DNA from: Benincasa hispida | Taxonomy: Eukaryota; Streptophyta; Magnoliopsida; Cucurbitales; Cucurbitaceae | NCBI RefSeq assembly: GCF_009727055.1 | Contig: NC_052351.1 | Coordinates: forward strand, 10,965,203-11,029,202 | Length of the DNA: 64,000 nucleotides | Direction: 5' to 3' | Part shown: one piece after another, positions 56,430 through 64,000 of the stretch | Layout of the letters: the number at the start of each line of letters is the position of its first letter | How positions within the stretch are numbered: position 1 is the stretch's first letter | Position numbers and translations under genes: made by a program | Notes under the pieces: generated by a model | What the model was told of the DNA's origin: nothing | Databases searched by the model: none | Seen by the model: only the letters and a program-made list of their open reading frames with translations

Positions 56430-57760
56430 AGTTATTGGTGCAGGAAACAGGGTGATCCTCTGGTCTACCCTCTAGTCTGTACACGTCGCCAAAGCACTAG
56501 CGACCTGCACAGAAGTACTTGCACCGGTATGTGCTAAGCCGAATAAACTCCGATGCCTAAGTTAGTACATGGATTATTTAACCGACTAAGCACATACTGA
56601 ATTACTTATCCTTTAAGATTATTGGTGTGTGAAGCCATTTCTAAGGCCTATCTTCTACTCCTGTTTGGAGATATGTGAGATTCCATTGGTCTTAAAATAT
56701 GTGTAACCTTCAAGGTTCCCAGTGATGAGTTTGACTAGGTCATTTTACCTTGGTGAAACTTCACAAACTTGGTTGACTACTCAGAACTTGAAGATTTGAC
56801 TTTCTCTTTCGTAACACAAATCTTATATAGGCTTCGATTTTCCTTTGGGAATGGACCTTCCCTTGGGTTAACTCTCAATTCTAGTTATTTTTTCAAGTTG
56901 AGGGAGTAAAATAAATATTTCTAAAAGTAGAATAATAAAATTAAAAGCATTGGCAAATAATTACCAAAATTGCTGAAAAGAAACAGACCCTCCCACATGA
57001 GCATGCACCTCAACAATGCTTCAATGTCTGTGTTGTGTCGACATCGTAGAGATTTTTGTGGTGTATTGAACCCACATCCTTGTCATTTTGTATCATTGAA
57101 TTTGGAATCTTACTTTAGGAACTTACGGTGAAGAACCACTCTCAAATTTCAATGTATTTAATTTCCTTCTCTCTTCTGTCAATATTGGGTTCTCTTCAAC
57201 TCTCTACCGTTGGAAAATAAATAAACAACGCATATATGAAAATGACACCCCATTTTTCTTCAATGATTTCTTTTCCATATTGCGTATCTTTTTTTTTTCA
57301 TGAATTTGGCAAATTAGAATTATTGATGTTAAATTTTAGATCGAAGAAACGTAGTTAATCTTCACATGTGATACTAGCACTGAATTTATTTGAAAAGAAG
57401 AAAATTATGACCTACAAAAGAGAAACATGCACACCGGCTCCGATGCTTAAATCAGAGAGTGAAAGAGTGTAGAAGTTAGATAGTTTGAGAGTAGGACTCA
57501 AGTCACTTTATATGCAATTATACTAATGTATTTATCAACAAAGTTGATCTAAATTGTTCCTTAAGATTTCAGAGTGATAATTAGATAGTCTACTAGACAA
57601 CGGGTGTGCCTGATTATTTCATCTTCCCCTAGGTCAATTTTAGTTCTAGGTTGATGCTTTAGGTCGAAAAATATGTAGGATATGTCCCAACCTTGGACGA
57701 AGTCGAGCACACTAGTTTGGGGACCCAAACTAGCCCACCTCCCTAGACCCGGGTGCCATT
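56430..57760. other. Dispersed-repeat-like segment
   Basis: Higher GC than its surroundings, with ACTCCGATGCCTAAGTTAGTA (56548) and CGGCTCCGATGCTTAAATCAG (57433), a phrase I associate with plant retroelement leaders. No domain or terminus could be defined, and this is tentative. Confidence 0.35.
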
Positions 57761-59297
57761 TTTACTATTATGATTTTCTATCAACTATATCATTCGGTCC
57801 AAAATCATCGATAGAAATATTTATAATTTTTTGAAGAAAATTTGTGGGGCTCCTAAAATGGAAATATCAAGTGGGAAGGTTCCATGAAGTGAAGGAGTGC
57901 GCTGAAAAATCAATGAATTAAAAACATGTTGGCACATGCAATTTGTTTTGTTTTGTTTTGTTTAGATATCGTTTTTGTTGTGAATAGAATGAGTTTTGGT
58001 AAAGAAAAGTGTAATTGGGGAATTGAACAGTGGCCAATTCAAACCCCAACTTCTCTTATCGTATTCGTCTCTTCCTTCTCACCAAACGCCACCCCCTTTC
58101 AATCAAACAATCAAATTCCAAGCTTGGGGCCGTTTCTATAATAAATTTCTCTCCATTTTTTTGTTTTATTTTTAAATTTTAATAAAATAAAATTGAGAGA
58201 GAAATGAGTGTATTTTGTTCACCTATTTTACCACACTACTAGCAATACTTTTTTACTCAAAAAGGAAAAAAGAAAACTAAAGAAAAAGAACTTTGAGCGG
58301 TTTAAAAAAATTAGGAATTTGAGTTGTTATTATAATCGGTATTTATTATAATGTTTTGGATTAAAACTATTTTAGTTCAAATTATAAAGATGTATATAAA
58401 AAAAAAATGAAAAGAAAATAGTAAATACCAACAAAAAGTAGTTAATAGTATATTATAATAATTGTAAATACGATTATTATAATTAGAACCTCAAACATAA
58501 GATCTATAATAATCTATCCCACATACTTAAACATAAACTTGGAAACTCAAAATCCTCCTAAAGTTATATAGTGACATCTATGGATCGATTAGTTGAAGGT
58601 ACATAAATTTTAAACTCTTATTCGACGGTTAATAAAGAGTGACTAGACAATGATTTTTGTTCGAGTAGGGACAAAGGAAACCATAAACTAAACCACAACT
58701 GTGAAATATGTCCTTCCTACAAAATATGACTTTTTTGTTCAATCAATCAATTTTTTTTTTTTAAAAGTACAATCAATCAATCTTGAAGCATTTTTTTTTA
58801 TAAAAATTATGCTTGATTTTACAAAGTATGTTTTTTTAAATATAATTAGGATAAGAGAATTTTTATCACAAACTTCGTGGCTATTAACACACTCATAAAT
58901 CAATTGTGTTATATTTGATTTGATAAATTGACGAAATATTCGTTGGTTTTATTCTAAGGAAAAAAAAGTGAATTTTAATTAATGAAATAATTGGGTATTT
59001 CTAAGTAGATGAGTTTGTGAATAAATCATTTATCGACTATATAGTGAATTTTATATTGATAAATCCTTTTTGGAAGTAAAATCATTTCTTCAATATCCAA
59101 TTTATAGTGAATTTTATTTTTATCTTTTTTACTAATCTATCTCTATAATATGCACTTAGTTCCAATTTAGTCTAAATTGTTACAAAATTTTGAATTTGAC
59201 AAATTTGGTAAATCAAGTGAGGTTTCTAATATAAACTCAATGGCTAAGTGAAGAGAACCAAATTGAATCAGGCGGAGCAGGTAGGGATGGGATAAAT
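57761..59297. other. AT-rich intergenic DNA
   Basis: No supportable gene. A short open frame at 57926-58141 lies in a locally GC-richer patch (CTTCCTTCTCACCAAACGCC) that looks like a fossil leader, but no splice or coding pattern supports it. Confidence 0.5.
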
Positions 59298-59307
59298 AAT
59301 TATTATT

Positions 59308-59799
59308 AGGTTTATATCTTATTTTGTTTTATGATTTTTTTATTTTATTTTATTTTGATCCCTAAATTTTTAAAAATATTTGTTTTAGTCTTTAAATGTT
59401 AAAAAGTATGTATATTGATTCTTGTTGTTAAGATTGTGTTAGGGAAAAAATTGTATTTAACATGGGTTGAGCAAGATGAAGATGGATTAAAATATCAACA
59501 GTCAACACGTGAAATTAGTGAACGACCAAAATCTTAAATGCAAATTGACTTTTAATCTCTTATAAAAAATCGTTTTGCCACCTAATTTAAAATTGAAACC
59601 CTAGATTTCTTTTAGTGTTGGCTAACTTATTTAGCAATTTAGTCATCCTAAAATATAAGTCATCTCAAGAATCTTAATAACATGGATGAAAATAAACACC
59701 TTTTAAAAATCTGATGACTAAAATAGATTTTTTTAAAAAATCTAAGAACCAAATTAGAACAAGATTTAAAGAATAGGGATCAAAATAAGATTTAAACCT
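59308..59799. mobile_element. MITE-like inverted-repeat element 1 (492 bp)
   Basis: AGGTTTATATCTTATTTTG (59308) is matched inverted by CAAAATAAGATTTAAACCT ending at 59799. The similarity continues inward through TTTTGATCCCTA and TTTTAGTC-type motifs. Flanking decamers AATTATTATT and ATTTATTATT agree at 9 of 10 positions, compatible with the 9-11-bp duplications of Mutator-like elements. There is no coding capacity. Confidence 0.72.
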
Positions 59800-59828
59800 A
59801 TTTATTATTGTTATTATTTGACAACTAA

Positions 59829-60314
59829 AAAATTTTAGGAAAAATTATCTTTTTAGTCTATGAATTTTTAAAAATTGTGTTTGGTATTGAGTTTTAAAAT
59901 GGTACCTTCTTAATCATAGGTTTTATAAAAATACCCATTTTGTCTCCGAGTTTTTAAAATATATCTTTTTAGTTGATGAATTTTTAAAATTTGGTTTAAA
60001 AGGTTTTTGAAGTATTTTTTGTTTGATTTTTAAAATTAATAATATGATATTTAAAATAAAAAAAATATATTTTTACAAAAGATGTAATTTTTAAAAATTA
60101 TTTTTCTAATTTAAAATAATAGTATAAAGTTATTAAAAGACTTTTTAGATTTATTTTAAAAAACTAAGAGATTAAAAAATTATATTTTAAAAGCTCAAGA
60201 ACTAAATGTATCTATTCTTATATATCTTGGAATTAAAAAAAAAGTACTTTTATAAAATTCAAGATACATATTTTTCAAAATTTGAGGATTGAAAGGTAAT
60301 TTTTCCAAAATTTT
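59829..60314. mobile_element. MITE-like inverted-repeat element 2 (486 bp)
   Basis: AAAATTTTAGGAAAAATTATC at the left is matched inverted by GGTAATTTTTCCAAAATTTT at the right, with inner similarity such as TTTTTAGTCTATGAATTTTT. Only 29 bases separate it from element 1. No coding capacity. The target duplication is unclear because the flanks are AT-rich. Confidence 0.6.
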
Positions 60315-60498
60315 ATTATTTACGGCTTGTAAAGAAAAAAATAATAAAATTACAAAAATTAAGAGCGGACGGTTTCGTCACGAGAGTAATGAAGACTCAC
60401 CAATAGGCAGCAGCAAGATCAATCCCACGGTCCATATTGTCCCTCCGAAAATTTGAAAATCCCACGGTTCTCCGTTTGCCTAATTGAATTGAAAATCG

Positions 60499-60506
60499 TA
60501 TATATA
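60499..60506 (+). promoter_or_regulatory. TATA box of the PPT gene
   Basis: TATATATA followed by GCCGCCCCTCTCCCCG, a pyrimidine patch (about 60509-60535) typical of plant core promoters. It lies about 160 bases upstream of the start codon, leaving room for a 5' UTR of roughly 130 bases rich in C and T. Confidence 0.7.
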
Positions 60507-60663
60507 GCCGCCCCTCTCCCCGTTCTTTTCCCTCAACGAGAACATCCTCTCTCCCAACAAATTCTTCTCCATTCGCCTTCCCAAATCGATTACAATCTCT
60601 GCAAAATCCCATCTCGGTTTGATCCTTTTTTCTGCTTTGCATTATCAAATTTTCGTAAACACA

Positions 60664-62483
60664 ATGATCTCTTCACTGAGGCTTACATCTTCCAATTTCA
60701 CTTCCTCTGAAATTTTCATCACAAAATCTCCAGTTCTGAGGCCGAATCTTCCGTTGCAGTCCCCAGATTGCAGTGCAATTAAGCATGTCCATCGATCTCT
60801 TTCTACCAACAAACCCCTACACATCTCGTTTGTTGAAAATCTTCCTTTGCTCACAAAATCATCTGAGCGTTCGACGGTTTGCCGGGCTTATGAGGCCGAA
60901 TCGAGACCTCTGCAGATTAACATTGAGCTTCCCGATGAACAGACGGCTCAGAAACTCAAAATTGGGCTCTATTTCGCAACTTGGTGGGCTTTGAATGTGG
61001 TGTTCAATGTCTACAACAAGAAGGTTCTTAATGCTTTCCCTTATCCTTGGCTCACTTCCACTCTCTCCCTCGCCGCTGGATCACTCATGATGCTCGTTTC
61101 TTGGGGTATTCGAATGGTTGACGCTCCCAAAACCGATTTGGATTTCTGGAAATCCCTATTGCCGGTAAGTGTAATTCTAATATGAGATGACACTATGTTT
61201 TCACCTGTGAACTTTGGAGATGATTTTTTGGGACTAATTGTTCTTCAATATACAAATCCGGGTGTTGATTTTGGAAAATTTTAAATGTAGGAAAGTGCAT
61301 TACAAATAGGAATAGAGGATCCTTTTTATGCAATGATCTGTTTTTTTCTGCTATTCTGCAGAACAGAGCATTCGAAACTTGAATTCTAGATCACTGACCG
61401 GATTATTTATATAGGTCGCAGTGGCACATACGATTGGGCATGTTGCAGCAACTGTGAGCATGTCCAAAGTTGCAGTCTCATTCACTCACATAATCAAGAG
61501 TGGGGAGCCGGCTTTTAGTGTGTTGGTTTCTAGGTTTCTATTGGGTGAGATGTTTCCATTGCCTGTTTACTTATCACTTATCCCAATCATTGGAGGCTGT
61601 GCTCTTTCCGCCATTACTGAACTCAATTTCAACATGATTGGTGAGGAATCTTAACTCGAATTTCTGTGCTTACTAGCTCTGAAGCTCAATTTTGATGTAA
61701 ATTGGAAATTGGGGTTTGTGTTTCAGGTTTCTCAGGAGCGATGATATCAAACTTGGCATTTGTATTTAGAAACATATTCTCAAAGAAAGGGATGAAGGGA
61801 AAATCAGTGAGTGGGATGAATTACTATGCTTGCCTCTCGTTGCTGTCTCTGCTCATTCTTACTCCTTTCGCCATTGCTGTGGAGGGACCCAAGTTGTGGG
61901 CTGAAGGATTCCAAAAGGCTCTCTCTCAAATTGGTCCTAATTTCATATGGTAACTGCAAATCCTTCCAAATCCCAAATTTCCATTGTTATCTAAAATATG
62001 GGAATACACTGTCCTTTTGTTTGTCACATGTGGTCTTATCTGATATGATATTTAAATTTCATAACTCCAAACGACTGCAAATTGCTGTATTTAGAATGGA
62101 ACTTGAACCCATTGTTGTCTAATAAAAGGGCATTGTTTGTTTTTGTGTGAAATTCAGGTGGTTGGGAGCTCAAAGTATGTTCTATCACTTGTACAATCAA
62201 GTGTCTTACATGTCTCTTGATCAGATATCACCATTGACATTTAGCGTGGGTAACACAATGAAGAGAATATTCGTAATAGTGTCGTCCATTATCATCTTCC
62301 ACACACCGATCCGACCCATCAATGCCATTGGAGCTGCCATTGCAATCCTTGGAACCTTCCTCTACTCGCAGGTACACCTCCTTCCCCTTTAATCTCATTC
62401 CCATAACTACATAGCATCAGAAGAAAGTGTCAAGTCTCATTTGTGTTTTTTTTTCTCAATGTTTTGAGCAGGCAAAGCTGTGA
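60664..62483 (+). CDS. PPT: Phosphoenolpyruvate/phosphate translocator, plastid inner envelope
   Basis: Five exons: 60664-61164, 61415-61640, 61727-61949, 62158-62371 and 62472-62483, all with GT-AG introns (250, 86, 208 and 100 bases). Joined length is 391 codons plus stop, normal for the family. Residues 1 to about 80 are rich in Ser and Leu and poor in acids, a plastid transit peptide. The mature part carries the drug/metabolite transporter fold with PPT-type sequence: FATWWALNVVFNVYNKK, AHTIGHVAATVSMSKVAVSF, THIIKSGEPAFSVLVSRF, FRNIFSKKGMKGKSVSG, YHLYNQVSYMSLDQISPLTF and GNTMKR near the end, closing FLYSQAKL. It exchanges cytosolic phosphoenolpyruvate for phosphate and so feeds the shikimate pathway and plastid fatty-acid synthesis. 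The start is chosen at the first ATG after the TATA box, in frame with the transit peptide. The triose-phosphate and glucose-6-phosphate translocators are relatives, but these motifs fit PPT best. Confidence 0.95.
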
Positions 62484-64000
62484 GATGATGTAGGAAGTTA
62501 AATCTGTGCAATCTTTGTTGGGAGATAAGGAAGTCGAAAGAGCAGTTATGGAAGGAGGCTGCTGTTTCATTGGGAGCTTTGATGCGGATTTTATGCTTTG
62601 TGCTTGTAATCTTGTGATTGCAGGGAGGGTTTTGTTGGTGTTGGTTGAGATTTAAGACTAATATATATACAGAGAGGTAGAAAGATAATAATTTATACTA
62701 CATAGTAAGAGCCAAAAGGTAGAGTTTTGAGATAGTGAGGCACAAATCATTGTAGTTTATTCTAATTTATTGTTTCATTTTATTATTTGTGACACTATGT
62801 TTAATGTTTAATATTCTCACTTCTTACTTCCTCTATTTCTAAAATTATGGGTGGGAAACTGATCACTTTTCGTTCAAATATATTTATACTAAAAGAATGT
62901 AAATATATAGTGGACAATACTTTTCAGATTGAAAAAACTTTTAAATGGTGTTTGGATAAAAGAGTTGGTTATAATATTTTGAAATTGTAAACAATTCAAC
63001 CATGAATAAAAAGATGATGATAGTAAATAAATGAAGGTAGCTAATTGGAGAATACACAAACTTCCGTTCATTTGGTATTAATATTATTATGTATTTATTT
63101 TTTAAATAAATTGAATGTTTAAGGATGATTGAAAAAGTAAATTGGACCAAATGTTTATCTAAAAACAGTAGTTATTTAGATAAAATATAGGATTTTTTTT
63201 TTTTGACAATTATGTAACTGGGCTTATCTAGAAAGGGTAGATAGATGAATATCTACTAAATAAATGGGTCGATTGAACAAATGTCTATAGGTTGACAGAT
63301 ATACCCTTCTTACTAGTAACAGAATTAAAGAGACAAATACAAGGTCTAAAAACAAACAAAAGGAAATCAATAATAAAACAAAAATAAACATCCATCCAAT
63401 TAAAGTATCAAACTCATAACATTGATAATTTAGGTGTACCCTCCTACCAACCAGTCTAAAAAACCTTTTAGTATAACTCTTAATGTTTATTCTACATATC
63501 ATGTATCGACCGCTTCAATTTCATAACCTCTATTTCTGGTTTAACCTGAACCTAATCGAATCATTTCTGTTTGTACTAAATTTTTGGGAAACTTAATTCG
63601 TGGAATTTGAACTTTGTATTTTTATCGATTTCAATACTCAACTATGACCTTGGGCTTGATGATCTTCTTGGAGGATTAGTGTTTGTACGAGCTTCGAAGA
63701 AATTTGTTTCGTTGAGTCTTCAATTGGGAGTATAGGAGTCTTCTGCTTGTTGGGAGAATTCTCTTTGTTCTCTCTAGAATATAGAGCCGACCTCCACATG
63801 ACCTCCATAAATGAGGAGAGCTCCTCTAGTTGGTCTCGTGGGCTTGGGTTTGGTTGATCTATGGGCTTAGTCCTTGAGCTCGATTAGTTGCACTTGGGCT
63901 TGGTTGGTCCATGGGCCTAGCCTTTGGGCCCAATTAATTGGATTTGAGCCTAATTTGTCATTTGGGTCAAATTCAACCCATTTCTAGGCTTAATCAGACT
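62484..64000 (+). other. PPT 3' UTR and downstream flank
   Basis: The 3' UTR probably extends to about 62790; AATATATATAC and TTATTGTTTCATTTTATTATTTG contain weak polyadenylation-type signals. Beyond it the DNA is AT-rich with no gene supported. From about 63820 to 63950 the phrase GGGCTTGGTT...CCATGGGC recurs two or three times with changes (63838, 63892, 63913), a short degenerate repeat that continues towards the window edge. Confidence 0.55.

Noticed and set aside
57926..58141. A 71-codon open frame in a GC-richer patch
   Set aside because: No recognisable motif, no splice partners and no promoter pattern; the length is expected by chance.
60397..60648. Minus-strand open frame overlapping the PPT promoter and 5' UTR
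   Set aside because: It lies antisense to the TATA box and leader, has no motif, and is a shadow of the pyrimidine-rich leader.

Overview
This window is plant nuclear DNA. It carries one intact intron-containing gene for a plastid envelope phosphate translocator; most of the rest is decayed transposable elements with plant-type signatures: Ty1/copia elements primed by initiator Met tRNA (TGGTATCAGAGC), Ty3/gypsy LTRs, Mutator-like (MULE) transposases, a CACTA end and MITE-like inverted repeats. The AT-rich background and the repeat families suggest a dicot, perhaps a cucurbit; that last point is inference from memory. All alignments were done by eye.

Layout: 1-3975, a decayed MULE (transposase on the minus strand) beside a DUF1985/Ulp1-type fragment on the plus strand. 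3976-6880, AT-rich DNA with an orphan CACTA terminus at 5617. 6880-11670, pieces of Copia LTR in both orientations plus a truncated pol (Copia A). 11952-25386, a near full-length minus-strand Copia (Copia B) whose 5' LTR is split by a 5.06-kb nested element (19608-24666, target duplication GTGAG) that carries two copies of a gypsy-like LTR in opposite orientation. 25387-35361, a Ty3/gypsy pol scrap, then minus-strand Copia E, whose 5' LTR is split by a 3.2-kb gypsy-type solo LTR. 35500-40038, a MULE C-terminal scrap, a second gypsy LTR and a 570-bp direct repeat. 40039-53051, a 13-kb palindrome made of two oppositely oriented Copia copies (C and D) that meet in a hairpin near 46.53 kb. 53052-60360, AT-rich intergenic DNA with tandem repeats and two adjacent ~490-bp MITE-like elements. 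60499-62483, the gene for a phosphoenolpyruvate/phosphate translocator (PPT), five exons, 391 codons. 62484-64000, its 3' flank.

The PPT gene is the only sequence likely to serve the host. It should import phosphoenolpyruvate into plastids for the shikimate pathway and fatty-acid synthesis. The TE part records repeated nesting, inversion and short tandem duplication.

The most interesting structure is the Copia C/D palindrome. Both arms share the same unusual gag lacking a zinc knuckle and the same pol truncation point, so they look like an inverted duplication of one defective element, and read-through from either LTR could make a multi-kilobase hairpin RNA. Clustered ACGATCG motifs and a duplicated leader module recur in the Copia elements.
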